From positions 248,001 through 312,000 of the forward strand of contig JAMYHL010000036.1 of assembly GCA_025531455.1 (NCBI GenBank): a stretch of 64,000 bases of DNA, read 5' to 3'. This document shows positions 22,803 through 34,803 of the stretch, piece after piece. Both the position numbers and the translations under genes were made by a program. Numbering within the stretch: position 1 is the first letter of the stretch; the number at the start of each line of letters is the position of its first letter. Source of the DNA: Apiotrichum sp. Y4204. Lineage: Eukaryota; Basidiomycota; Tremellomycetes; Trichosporonales; Trichosporonaceae. The notes below the pieces were generated by a model. It ran no database searches and was not told where the DNA came from. It saw only the letters and a list, made by a program, of their open reading frames with translations.

Positions 22803-24736
22803 TCACACCTTGTATCCAACACCACCGCCGGTCTCGTTGCCGCTGAGGTATGTCTTGTGGCCGCCAGTCCACTGGCGAGGGGGAGGGAACATGCCCTTCA
22901 TCGCAAACGTCCACGCACCAACCACAGCCGGTGGCTCGGGAGTCTCCTCGTCGTCATGGCCATTGATGTCGCGCGTGATGACCGCCGAGGCTGCACGGGG
23001 ACGGGGTACAGCGGCATGGGTAGGGGGAGGCATCATCGACATCGGGCGGCGCGCAGGGCTTGGTCCGGGTGGCGCAGGAGGCGCATCTCCGGGAGCCTCA
23101 ACGTTGGATGACGCGCGGGGACGACCGGGAGGTGGAGTAGGGTTGGATCCGGAACGGAGACGACCTGCTGCGGCAAGAGCTCGGGCCGCGGGGCTCATCC
23201 CCGCGGGCGGAGCAGGCGCATCGTTATCATCGTCAGGAGGCGCCGGCGAACGAGGCGCGGGAGAAGCCGCGGTGCGCAGAACTGGCGGCGGCATCGCCGC
23301 TCTCCTCGGAGGTGGGGCGTTATCGCGGGCAGGAGGCGGGGGTGGCGCAGGCGGCGGTGTCGAAGAGGCCGACATTGTGGGACGGCGGGGAAGCGGGGGT
23401 GCCGGGGGCTCAGGACCGGGAGGGACACTGCGTGCAGGCGGCGGCGGTGGGACGTGCGAGTTGCGCATGGGGAGAGTGGGCGGTCCAGTTGGACGAGGGG
23501 GAGGCGGCGGTGCACGAGGGGACGTCGCCGATCCATGAGCGGGAGGGGGCGGGGGCACGCTGCGACCAGCCGCACCTGAGCTCGGCCGGCCTGGAAGAGG
23601 GGGTGCACGGTTCGGGAGAGGAGGGGGCGCTGGACTGCTACGCGCAGGAGGTGGCGGGGGTGCAGGCGGTGCGGATCGCGAAGGGAGAGAAGGCGCTGGG
23701 CGGGTAGACGGAGAAGGCGCAGAGGGTGGGGGTGGAACGTTGCGAGGGGGTGGAGGTGGCATCGTCCGTCCCATCGGCGAAGCGCGAGCGGGGGGCGATG
23801 GAGGCGAGGGCGGCCCTCCAAAGCGCGGCGGTGCCGGGGGTGGCGAGGGAGCAGCCGGAGCTGGACGAGGAGGTGCAGGAGGCGCACGGGCCGGCACCGA
23901 TGGAGGAGCCGGAGGAGGAGGGGGTGCGCGGGGAGCAATGGGGGGAGGACGAGGCGGAGCAGGAGGCGCACGGGCGGGCGACGAAGCTGACGGGGGAGCC
24001 GGAGGGGCTGGCGGCGCACGAATCGGCGAGGCAGTCCCAGGGGGCGGGGGAGGCGCGGGGGGTGCGCGACCAGGGGGAGCAGGCACACTCCGACTCGGCG
24101 CGCTAGGAGGGGGAGGCGGGGGCTTCGACGGCGCAGCACGCGACGGGGCCGGAGGGGCTGGCGGCGCGGGTGGTGCACGGCCCGGCGCCGAGTGTGATGG
24201 CGGCACAGGTGGAGCCGGGACGCCTCGGCTCGGGGCGCCGGGAATGGGAGGAGGGCGAGGTGGAGCACGCGACGGGGCAGATGAGCCACCGGGTGGCGGG
24301 GGCGGAGCGCCGCTCGGCTTTGGAGGTCCGCGTCCTCCTGGGATGGGAGGGGGCTTGGCGAGACCGGGCGACGGGCCATCTTTCTGTCAGCGACCAGACA
24401 CAATGTTGTAAACATTTCTCGTTACTCACGGGATCCCGGACCGCCAGTCTTCTTCAGTGTCGGCATCCCGCCGGCAAACAGGCCTGCGAGCTGCTGTGCG
24501 GGGCCGTCGGCGCCGCTCACGGGGTTCGAGGCCGAGGGACCGCGAGCGCCGCCAGAGGGAATCCGCCCACCGCCGCCACCACCACCACCACCACCACCAC
24601 CTCCGCCGCCGCCACCAACGGCGGGTCCCGAGCGGTCATTCGTCTCCGTCTTCTTCAGGCCCTTCCCCGCTGGCTGTTAGTGGTGCAGTGCATAGCAGAA
24701 CTCACCCTGGATCTGTGCCATGAGCGCGGCGTTCAT
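22803..24736 (-). CDS. VRP1: verprolin / WASP-interacting protein (WIP)
   Basis: Exons are 24736..24706, 24669..24430 and 24379..22803, giving 615 residues. It begins with a WH2 actin-binding motif split by the first intron (NAALMAQIQ, then GKGLKKTE). A glycine run and the second basic motif LFAGGMPTLKKTGG follow. The long third exon is proline-rich throughout (APPAPP and PPPPP repeats), the profilin/SH3-binding part. The C-terminus FPPPRQWTGGHKTYLSG is the WASP-binding segment of the WIP family. In yeast the protein binds actin and Las17/WASP at cortical patches and supports endocytosis and polarity. The frame across intron 2 is kept only if the acceptor is AAAG, 4 nt after a CAG that directly touches the branch site. 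The repeats create long spurious frames on the other strand. Confidence 0.9.
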
Positions 24737-25446
24737 GATGGACGGGTGGTTGTGTGCGTGCGCACTGCCGGGCCGTCAGGTAGGGAATGCGGATGGATAG
24801 AAGCCGAAGCGTAAGTTCGAGGGGTGATGTCAGGAACAGTGGATGGGAGAGTTTGTTTAAGATGGTGGATGGGGAGGGTGAGTGTTGTTTAATAGAATGT
24901 GGGATGATGGATGAATGGAAGAACAGGAAGAAAGAGCACAGCTGTCGACGACGACGGTAGTGACGGCGAGTGCGACAATGACGATGTGTGAAGTGAACGA
25001 ATGAACAAGAGAGTGCACCACCGCAGTCATTTGTGCAGCACAGCACAGCCGGCAGCAAGCAATCGAGGTGATCGGTGCGCACATTGGGCGCGACAGCAGC
25101 ATCACACGCCATATTTACGTAAGGGAACGACTGTTGCTAATGCCACCTATTACAACCCTTCACTCGAGGCTAATCGGCCGACTCATTCTACAATAATCAC
25201 ATCCAAATGGCAGTGGGGGATCAGAACGCTGACGTCGTTTCGGGGCGACCGCGGGACGGCCTTGGTGCGTGGGGGATGTGGGATAAACGAAGCAGGCTTC
25301 GTCGCCATGAGTGACATGAGCCGACAACTTCACCTCAGGCCTCGTTGCCATCTCCTATCCACCACCTCTCAATCCCAAACCTCCAAACAGATCTCATCCA
25401 CATACCCACGCTGAGAGACCCGATACCAAACACCGCGCACTCTACC
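24737..25446. other. divergent promoter region
   Basis: This 0.7-kb region lies between the divergent verprolin and Tic20-like genes and should hold both promoters. Alternating GAT/ATC-rich and pyrimidine-rich stretches are visible; no gene is supported. Confidence 0.6.
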
Positions 25447-26232
25447 ATGAACTTCTCGCCATGTACGCCCTCCCACTCTCACTCTCACTGACAGCAGACC
25501 AGCCGCCGCCCGACGCGGACCCCGAGCCCGCAAAGGGCAACGGCAAGGGGAAGGGCAAGGGCAAGGGGAAGCCGTGGTTTTCGCGGGACGGCGGCGGCTA
25601 TGCGGGCGGGTACCAGGCCGGAGCGGGGGTTGCGGACCCGACGGCGGCGGCGCAGGCGTTTGGAAACGACCCCGAAGCGGCCCTCTATCCCGGCACTACC
25701 GGGGGGTACGGCGGCGGCGCGGGCCCGTCGACCGCCAACAGTGGATATCCCGAAGAACGCGTGAATGCCTGGGAGAGCAGGTTTGGCTGGCGCATCGACG
25801 TCATGGCCGCGGCGGCGTACCTCGGCGGACCGATTACTGGTGAGAATGAGACATAGCGAGATATCCGTGTGGGTAGCTGACGAAAGCGCTGCTGTTCCTC
25901 ATCCTCGAGACGCAGAACGACTACGTCCGGTTCCATGGTGAGTGCGAAGCAGGCCAGCTGCGAACTGGTCCCATCACAGCCGGAACTCCACTGCTCACTC
26001 ACACACAGCCTACCAGTCCGCACTGCTCACGACCCCAATCGTGCTCTTCATCCTGCTCACCAACCTCGTCATCCCGCTGTGGGGCTGGCTGCGCACGCTC
26101 ATCCTCCTCGCGGGCATCGGCACGACGCTGTACGCCGCGTACCGTGCGTACCAGGACGCACAGGAGGGGCTCGGGCGCTTCTGGCTCCCGGTCATTGGCG
26201 AGCGCGCCGAGCGGTGGGTGAACGAGGAGTAG
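25447..26232 (+). CDS. Tic20/DUF4870-like small multi-pass membrane protein
   Basis: Exons are 25447..25462, 25498..25839, 25887..25937 and 26009..26232, giving 210 residues. A hydrophilic Gly/Lys/Pro-rich N-terminus, including a KGKGKGKGK run, leads to the domain GWRIDVMAAAAYLGGPIT. This is followed by LETQNDYVRFHAYQSALL, the best-kept signature of the Tic20-like/DUF4870 family, and then two or three further membrane spans. The third exon is only 51 nt. Fungal members are uncharacterised membrane proteins, so I assign no function. The start is supported by the 16-nt first exon joining in frame through a 35-nt intron; the first acceptor is a CAGCAG pair, so one residue is ambiguous. Confidence 0.82.
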
Positions 26233-26863
26233 CCATAGGGGGGAACACCACGCTGGAGGTCGTAACTTGTCTGGGGGATGCAGCTGTTGCTATAGTACAA
26301 CCCAGAACTTGACTCTGAGAGTCCCTTCTCCACCTCAACTGGTTCAAGTTGCATCCGCTCATAGCATCTCGTCTCATGCCTCGAGTCACTCATCACACAT
26401 CTCACCTCTCACGACTCACTCCTCACAGCCCACGCCTGCGCTCCTTCGCAGACAAACATCCAAGGACCCAAGCTCGAAGACACTGATACTCTTCAGATGC
26501 ATCACAACGTGTTTAGTGTTAGATGTATGATTTCTATCTCGTTTAATTGTGCGTAAGAGTACTTTTTTTGGTGGTCCCTCGGCTGTGCGGTGCTGGACCA
26601 TCGTATGGTGTTCCGCACTCGCCACTCGTCGCGTGTCCAGTCGGGGGTGTATGGGCTTATGACACCCGCGAATGGCCGCGAACACCGGGTAGACGGGTAT
26701 AGCGACATCGTTGTTCGTAAAACGACATAAGCTGCGTCCTTTTTGCTGAGTTTTCTTTTTTTGCTTCTTCTGTCCCTACGCGTGCTGCTTCCGACCTTCT
26801 CCTTCCGCCCATCTCGACACGTCCGCCGCTGCCACCGCCCTGCGGTCTTAGCGGCCGCAGCGT
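26233..26863. other. intergenic, convergent 3' ends
   Basis: 3' UTR space between the Tic20-like gene and the CCCH zinc-finger gene. No gene seen. Confidence 0.6.
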
Positions 26864-29003
26864 CTAGCTGTCCATGGCGTCCATGTGGAAGAGGGCTTCC
26901 TCGTCGTGCGCGTCAATGTCCTCGCGGCGCACAGTCGGGAGACCAGGCGGCGTGGCGACACCGTGTTCGCTGCCGAGACCAGACGAGGCGCGCGGGACCT
27001 GCCCCATGTGCATGCGCGACAGGGCAGCGGCTATACCACCAGGAAGCGACTGGCCGGGTGCGTGTTCCTGCAGAGCACGAGCAGTGGGTGACGAGGGATC
27101 GGTGCGGTCGCGCATGAGGTATGGTGCGTCGATAGCGGGGCCCTGGCTCTGGCGGATGTTGACATTGGGCGACGAGGGAGTGCGCTGCTGCGAGAGAAGG
27201 CTCTGGCGGAGCGAGGGCTGCGGCTGCGCCGGGCTGAACGAAATGTCGGCGGCACCGCTGGTAGCGCCGGGCGAGCCGGCAACAGCAGCCGGCTTGGCTC
27301 CGGGTTCTTTGCGGGCATCGCCGCCGTCCTTGCTCCACAGCGCTTCCAGGAAGTTGCCTGGCATGGCCGCACCAGCCGACTGGGCGAGGCGCTCGGCACC
27401 GACATACTGGTTCGGGTTGATAAAGCCAGGACGGGAAGGAGAGCCAGCATACCCCTCGCGGCTGTCAGTGCGGGACATGCGGCGCGCGCGCTCAGTGGGG
27501 GTGAGGAGGTCGGAGAGGCTCGAGGGAAGGAGATCTTCGCCGTGATCATCGTGTTCGTCAAAGACATCGCCACCGGTAACGTGTGCGGGCAATGCATTGA
27601 TGGGCCGGCGAGCAGGGCTGAGGGGCTCGTCGGGCGTCTCGGAACGCGCCCAGATGTTTCGTGCGCCGCCAGCGAACGACGCAGAGAGCTGTCCGCCGGA
27701 CTTGTCGACAGAGACAGAGGTGTGCGAGAACGAGCTGGAGAAGAGCGCAGACGAGGAAGGGGGGCGGAGAGGCGAGTGGGCCACGACCGAGCCGCTTTTC
27801 AGAGACGTGGGACCGACCGCGGTTGCGCGAGCGTTAAACGACGAGGACAGCGGCGAAGGGCGGCTAGGCGACGACGCAAAGCCGGCTGCACCGCTCAGCG
27901 AGCGACCAGTGCCGTGATTGAAGCCCGCCGACGGCGAGCCTGCGACAACTGCCGCAGGGGGCCCGTACGGTTCGCGCAGCGGCGAGGAAGCAAAGCGGCT
28001 GGGCGAGTGGAGCGAGCCCGACTGGAGCGAGGCCGAAATCGCCGACTTGATGGGCACGGGATGCGAGATGGACGCCGTGGGGATGGGAGACGCCTTGGCG
28101 CCACCGAGCGAGGCGACGGGCGAAGTGCCGAGTTCACCGTCCTGATTGGTGCGTTCTCTGGCTTCGCGCTGCTGCTCCTTCTTGTTGCGCCGGTCCATGG
28201 ACATGGGCTCACCAGGACGGACGTGTGCCAGTGCACCTGTAGACGCGTCAGCAAACGTACACACAACGACGATGACCGCAGACGTAACGGCGTCACGTAC
28301 ACTTGTGACCAAACTTGCAGTCACCCTTGAGGAACCATTGGCAGACTTCCCGCTTACCACCAACTGTGGGATCAGCATGTCGTTTGATTGCGGGGAGGGA
28401 TGGCGGTGGGGCCCTCCAAAGCAAAGGAGGCCTCCGCCCGAGGCACCAGCTCACTGGGCCTTTGTCGATCACTCACCGTCGTGCGAGAAGGGGCAGCTCG
28501 AGCCGGCAGTGCACGCGCCAGCCTTGAAGAAACGGCACGGGACGTGGCTGAGGGCAGACGCTGTGACTGTCAGAAATGGTCTTATCGCAGAACACGCGCC
28601 GTGCGATGCACTCACCCTTGTCACCCTTGTCCTTGGAGACGGAGAGCGCGGACGTGGTGTTGCTGCCTGCACGAACTTCGCGCTTTTCGAATCCGCCGAC
28701 GGTGCGCTCTGGCCCGCGTCCGTTCTTGGGGACCGAGCCGGGGATGGACCCGGCCTCGGAGCCGCGCGAGCGCCAGTTCGTGTCGTCGGCGCCAAAGCTC
28801 ATCCCGTTCTGGTCGATGCCGACCGAGCGGCCTCCGCGGCGGAACGACGAGGCCGCGCCGGGGGACGCGTGCGCGCGCCCGGCCGGCGAGCCAGCCATCG
28901 CGATGGGCGTGGGGCGCGAGCGCGGGATGGGCTTGGCAGCCGCGGCGGCCGCGACCTGCGCGATGGTCGGCTGCGGCGTGGTCGTTGCTGTCGGAGAGCT
29001 CAT
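26864..29003 (-). CDS. CCCH-type zinc finger protein (Lee1-like)
   Basis: Exons are 29003..28616, 28560..28477, 28363..28301 and 28236..26864, giving 635 residues. Two C-X7-C-X5-C-X3-H fingers lie at about residues 137-156 (PCRFFKAGACTAGSSCPFSH) and 165-183 (CQWFLKGDCKFGHKCALAH). Each is encoded by its own short exon, and the last finger is completed at the next junction. The rest is Ser/Pro/Ala-rich and disordered, with a small acidic patch (DEHDDHGEDLL). CCCH fingers of this spacing bind single-stranded RNA, and fungal relatives of Lee1 share the tandem-finger plus disordered-tail layout. An RNA-binding role is likely from the family; the target is unknown. Confidence 0.85.
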
Positions 29004-31525
29004 GGCGAGGCACTAGGAGGAGGTGCTATGCGTTGATAGTGTGTCCGTGAAAATGACAATCACAAAGCCGCAAAGTCCGATTCTGGGCGATGCTGCGAGA
29101 CCCAAGGAGGCAAGAAGGGATGCAAGTGTCGTTGCCCGGTGTCGGCGAGTCGGTGAGGTATAACGCGGCAGAATGGGCGCAGCTAGCCCCGTGGCGTCGT
29201 CGTGCGATTGTGTCGATTGTACAAGGCGAGATGGGGGGTGAAGGGGGAGGCTCGAGGGGGAGCGAGGTCTCGCGCGGGGCGGGTTGCGGGGCGAGGCGGG
29301 GCTGGGCTGGGCGATGGGCGATGGGTGACGGAGGAATGGAGGTTGTGGCTAATACACAACCAGGGGAGTCGAATGGCCGAATTGTCCAGCGAAGCGACTG
29401 GAATAGGCTGGACGACCGGATTGCACGCCTGTCACAAGGAGGATCACGACGGGTGCGACGGCACTTGAAAGCGCTGGAGATGCGGAGAACACCAAGTTGA
29501 AGGCGGGGCCCTACGCGTGTGCGGGCTTTGACAAGAAGCAAGAGCGAGGGAGAGAGAGGACACGGAGCGCCAGGCCAAAGAGGCTGGAGGCTGGCGGAAA
29601 AGGGTGGCTTTTTCTGGGCTGGCTGGGCTGGTTAAGGGTTTGATTGGGGGGAGGGCTTTGGCGTTTTGGAATCAACGAGAGCGATGTGGATGTGATGAAA
29701 AGTGGTGCGAGTGCGAGCCGTCCACGTAGTGATAGTAGTGACGAGTAGTGCTATTGATAGGATGTATAAATGGTGTGATTGAATGCGCTGTTCTATGGTA
29801 AGACGCGCGACAGGTTTGCCACTCCCAAGATGCACAGGTCTTTTCCTTTCGAACACGTACAGCGTAACAACACTGCCTGGTGGTGTAGAGTAACCCCCTC
29901 GTAAGCACTTTTGTGGCAGAGTGGCACCAAGTGGCGGACAGTGACTGGCCAGAGAGAGAGAGATCCAGATATCGGAGAGTGGCACAGCAGAGCACACACG
30001 GGTTATTGTACAAGCGGGTCAGAGCGCCAGGGACTAGGGGGGATCTAATAAAGACTGTGATAACGTGATAATAGGATTGAATGAAATGGACCGCAATTGA
30101 ATTGGAATCGAATTGAAATGACGAGCCGCGGGGCAGAATGGGTTCCGCGGGGGAATGATAAGCAAGAGCGCGAAAAGCGGGCTCAATGGTAGATGATTCG
30201 GCGGAGAGAGAGAGAGAGGTAGAACAGCCAGTTTACCATCGCATTCAAGTCTAGAATCAGAAAAAGGCCAGCTCGGATTGGAGCATGGAGTAGTGATGCA
30301 TGCGTGCGTGGGCACAGAGATGGCAGACAGCAAATGCTATGCAGATGATGGTATGATCGAATCGATGATGGTGGTGGCTGTTTCTCTGACCAGTAAGCGC
30401 AAGTTGGAACGGGTAAGAACCAGTCAGAACATGCTCCCTAATCGTATAATCGTGTAATATCTAGCGATTTGGGCAGTTGGGCAAATAAGCAACCCTGATT
30501 TGACTACGGTATTGACTGGACTAAAAGACGTCAGAGCACAGGCTATCCCCGGTGAGCTTGGTAGCCGCGTATCCGTCCAAGCTGACATGCCGTCATTCTT
30601 TCACTTATCAGTCCGACACGGCGTATGCACATATGGCCACTATCTACTAAACCACTAGGCCACTGGACCATGTTCGGGCACGCTAATTCTGGTCTCCCGA
30701 CTGGGAGCACGAGAGCACACACGCAGAACGGAGCACGAGGTGTGATGAGCGCCCATGGGAGGCGGCGCGGACCTTCGCGCCCGTCAAGAGGGAGCGCAAG
30801 AAGATGGAACCCAATGCGTCTGGGCTAATTGGATTTGGATCGGGGTCCACTGGCCACCCACTGGCGTGTATGCGCTGTGGAACGGGATATTTGGGTGATA
30901 GCGTAGAGCGTGTAGCATGTTGCGCAGAAAATGTACCTCGAGAAGGACGGACCTGGACCCGAATCTGCGCAGACGCGAGATTGTTGAGCTGGTGTGCGGC
31001 TATGAGTCGTGGGGGTTGCTCTCGCCGTCTCTCGCCATCCAACGGATGATTGATTCGCCAGCACACACGGAACGTTGATAGAGAGCTCGGGAGGTCGGCA
31101 GCTGGCTGCATTCACTCCTGTCGATCTCCGATCCTCGAGAGAATGAGCGTCAGGATGTCCGCTGCTGATGACTGTCCTCGGTGTTCTGTGTACCAAGCTC
31201 GACCCAGCCTGCGCACTGGAGTAACAGACCCAGGCTACTCTATGTCCTCGCGGACGGTCAGTCGCAACGAACCTGCTGCCAACACACACCGACATGCATC
31301 ACTTTAGTGGACCTAGAGCACTGCACTCGTGGTCGGAAGCCCCCAAAAAAAGAATAAAAAAGGGGTGTATCCCCCCACACATCCACCATACCCTCTCACT
31401 CCACTTGTTCTTCATATTTGGTGAAGAGCGAGTTGAATCACTAGTCACTTACGCCAAGAAAGGATCTCGACGCGGCTTCTGACTCTCTTGTTGAATATCT
31501 CGTCGTGATTTTGGCGGCTAGCAAC
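29004..31525. other. intergenic, 2.5 kb
   Basis: It lies between the CCCH gene start and the DHH1 stop, both on the minus strand. The first 0.6 kb is purine-rich on the plus strand, as expected for a pyrimidine-rich minus-strand leader. The rest has no frame with family resemblance. GA-rich short repeats lie near 29950 and 30200. Confidence 0.55.
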
Positions 31526-33338
31526 CTACGCGGCACGGGCTGCTGCAGTGGGCGCGGCTGCTGGTTGACCACCCTGCTGCTGCTGGCGGTTGCCGCGGGG
31601 AGCATTGTTGGGTCCGCCGCCGTTGCGTCCACGGTTGCCGCCGCCGCCGCGAGGGGTGCCGCGGCCACGGTTGGCGTTCGGAGCAGGCGAGTTGGCGCCA
31701 GTCGACGGCTGCGAGGACTGCTGCGCTGCGGAAGGGGCAACAGGGGCTGCCGCGGGAGCAGCTGCCTGGGGTTGAGTTGGCTGTGCAACAGGTGGGGGTG
31801 CCTGCTGAGCAGGAGGGCGAGAGACGGGGGTGGAACGTGATGGAGGCATAGGCTCCTCAATAGCAGCGGGGGCCACGTACAACACCGGGTCGATGACGGC
31901 GGGGATGGGCTGTATCTCGGTACCGAGCTCCGTCTCAATGCGGTACAGGTTCTGGCGATCCTCATAAGTGAGGAGAGAAATGGCGAGACCAAGGTGACCA
32001 AAACGGCCGGAACGACCAATGCGGTGGAGATAGGACTCAGCGGTCCGGGGGAAATCAAAGTTGATGACAACATTCACGGCCTGGATATCGATACCACGGG
32101 TAAGAAGATCTGGACGAATCAGCACGCTGACCAGCAATGTCCAAAGTACTAACCGGAACAGACAAGGTTGCGGGTCATGCCCTGGCGGAAGTCGTGGAAT
32201 ACGCGGTTACGGTGGGATTGGAGCATCTTGGCATGAGAGTAGAAACATGAGTAGCCGAGCTCTGTGATCTTCTTGGCAAGAAGCTCGACACGGTTCGTAG
32301 AGTTGCAGAAAATGATGGACTGATTGATTTGGAGCTTAGAGAAGAGCGTGTTTAAGCCTGAGGTTAGAAATGGACTATCATAGAAAGCGGTCATACTCAC
32401 AGTGAACCTTCTGACGCTCCTCGACATAGGCATAGAACTGAGTCACACCCTTCAGGGTGAGCTCATCCATGAGATTGATCTCGTAAGGCTGAACCATGTT
32501 GCGGTTCTATCAATAGTCAGCTACTGGCCAGTTCGTTCGTCCATAAATGCTACGTACCCGGAAGTCCTTGACGTGAATGGGGAAGGTGGCCGAGAAAAGC
32601 ATGACTTGCCTCTCCTGCGGGCAGAGAGCCAAGAGCTGCTCGACAACGGGGGTGAACTCGTCCGAAAGAAGCTTGTCGGCTTCGTCCATGACGAAGATTC
32701 CACACTTTGACAAGTCGGCAATGCGCCTGCCGCCGAGATCAAGGATACGACCTGGGGTGCCAACAAGAATGTGGACAGGCTCCTGGAGACGCATAATGTC
32801 GTCTCGCAATGTGGTACCACCGGTCGTGACCATGACTTGCAGGCCAGGGATGTGCGCACCAAGGGTCTTGCACACTTGTGATGTCTGGAGAGCGAGCTCA
32901 CGAGTCGGGACGAGGAGTACAGCCTGGATGTGGGGAAGCTTGGGGTTGACGCGGTTGAGGGTAGGGATAACAAAAGAACCAGTTTTGCCGGTACCGTTCT
33001 TGGCGCGTGCCAGGATATCGCGACCAGTGAGGGCCATGGGGATCGCCTGCTCCTGAATTGGACTGGGGCGCTCGAAGCCAGCCTCCCAGATGCCCATCAA
33101 AAGTTCACGGCTTAGTCCAAAGTCGTCAAAGGAGGAGCCCTGGGTCGCAGTGACATCCTAATACATGTCAGTCTCAGCAGATTGCTGTCATTAAAATGAA
33201 ACCAACCTCGGTCTGCGGGCGCATGTCCTTTGGAGGACGGACGAGACCAGCACGATAGTCATCCTGCGCTCTGGAAATGGAGTTAGTCTTGATTCGCAGT
33301 GAGTAGGAAGTTGAAACGCACACTGAGGAAGACGCCAT
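31526..33338 (-). CDS. DHH1: DEAD-box RNA helicase Dhh1 (DDX6 family)
   Basis: Exons are 33338..33322, 33270..33207, 33157..32558, 32506..32401, 32357..32154 and 32109..31526, giving 524 residues. All helicase motifs are present: Q motif [14 protein letters not shown], motif [36 protein letters not shown] and [10 protein letters not shown]. The conserved N-terminal box [20 protein letters not shown] and the [20 protein letters not shown] stretch identify the DDX6/Dhh1/Ste13 branch, called VAD1 in Cryptococcus. It represses translation and activates decapping in P-bodies. The C-terminal 130 residues are Pro/Gln/Ala-rich with an [15 protein letters not shown] segment. The first exon is 17 nt and uses a GTGCGT donor. 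Confidence 0.95.
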
Positions 33339-34803
33339 GGTGGGTGGTGATTGTGGGGGTAATACTCAGGGGACGTGCTTGATCAAAGCGGGTTACTGTG
33401 TTGGACGAGCTGTCTTGATTTCTTTCTGTCTATTGAGAGAGTAAGAGCAGAGATGTGGAGACACGGTGGTGTGAGACACGGGCGTTGAGACGTGTGCTCG
33501 CGATAGAATGCAAGCGAAGGGTTGCGTTCGCTTTGCTTTGCCTTGTCTGGCGTTATGATGCGAGATGGTAGTCTTCTCCAGGTCAAAAATCCAGGGGAGA
33601 GAGACAAAGACTTGGGCACAATGTGCTTCGAGCTCGACTGTGGTTTATGTGTGGGAGCAGGATGCTGGTGGATGATCTGATTTGATCTGATTGATTGATT
33701 GATAGTTCGAGGGGAGAGTGTAGGAGAATTGGAGGGGGGAAGAGGAAGGGAAGATTGGTTGGGGGAGGAGAGAGGGGCGAGTTAGATCGATGAGGACGGT
33801 TGCAGTGTGCTACTGATAATATACCAGTATATAGGCGTTGAGGAGAGCTGGAAAATGGAGAGATGAGAATGGAGCGGGAGATGACGAGGAGGTGTGAGGG
33901 TGGTGGTGGTGGTTGGATGTGGTTGGTGTCGAGTGAGAGGGAGAGGAAGAGGGAGAGAAGTGGAGTGGACGACTTGAATGCCAGTGAGCAGGTGCGGAGA
34001 GCGCGAGGGACAGTGTAAGACGGGGCTGCACAAGCTTCCGACCGACGGACTGACTGTAATGGCAGGGGCAGAAGGGCGGGGGACGCAGAGAGCGAGAGAG
34101 CCAGAGAGCTGAGCGCGGGAGAAGGACGGTACGGATTGGATTGATCGAGACCGCCGAGACCGCGAGGAACACTTTCCATGATGACAGGTGTAGAACGGAA
34201 GCAGCCCTATCATTCGATTTTGACAACTCGTGAGTAATGACGTGTTGATTTCTTGTTATTTTCTCTTTTTGTTTTTGACTTTTGACGCGTCCAGACCTTC
34301 TACTGGGTGTGAAAAGGGAAGAAAAGGCGAGGGAACCCAGAACCAGGGAAAGGCAGGACAGGGCGCCGGAGACCAGTGTGGCTCTGGACGCCAGCCACTG
34401 TCAAAACACAACAACAAACAATGCCATGCATGCACTCCCGCTCCTCACAACACTTGCACAGTGCAGTACACACACACACACACCACTACACTGTGCAAAG
34501 ATCACAGCGTCACTTTAGCAGCGTTCTCTCTCCTCCATAAACATCTTCATCAACACCATCACCACCATCGGACATCACTTCGCATCGCATTCTTCTTCCT
34601 TTAGCATACACACTCTTTATCACGCGCTCCTCGGGTCTTTTCTCCCTTGCCCGACTTTGGAGAGGTAAACACGACCCTCGTTTGCATCGTGTATCCTCCG
34701 CTCTTATTTGCACGCAAGGCAAAACACTCGAAACCTCCGACTCCACCAGACGTCCTAGCGCGCAGACGATTTCAGCCTCGTCCCTAACGCTCAGACGTTA
34801 ACC
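33339..34803. other. divergent promoter region of DHH1 and myosin II
   Basis: A 1.5-kb divergent promoter region with long purine-rich (33580-34150) and pyrimidine-rich (34500-34750) tracts that read as the two leader regions. A 198-codon minus-strand frame here is Ser/Pro/Leu low complexity and is not called. Confidence 0.6.

Noticed and set aside
23195..24415. Long alternative frames across the verprolin gene on both strands
   Set aside because: Proline and glycine codon repeats keep all frames open. Only one frame gives WH2, LKKT and the WASP-binding tail.
33583..34179. 198-codon minus-strand frame upstream of DHH1
   Set aside because: Ser/Leu/Pro low complexity from a pyrimidine-rich promoter and leader; no domain and no splice-consistent partner.
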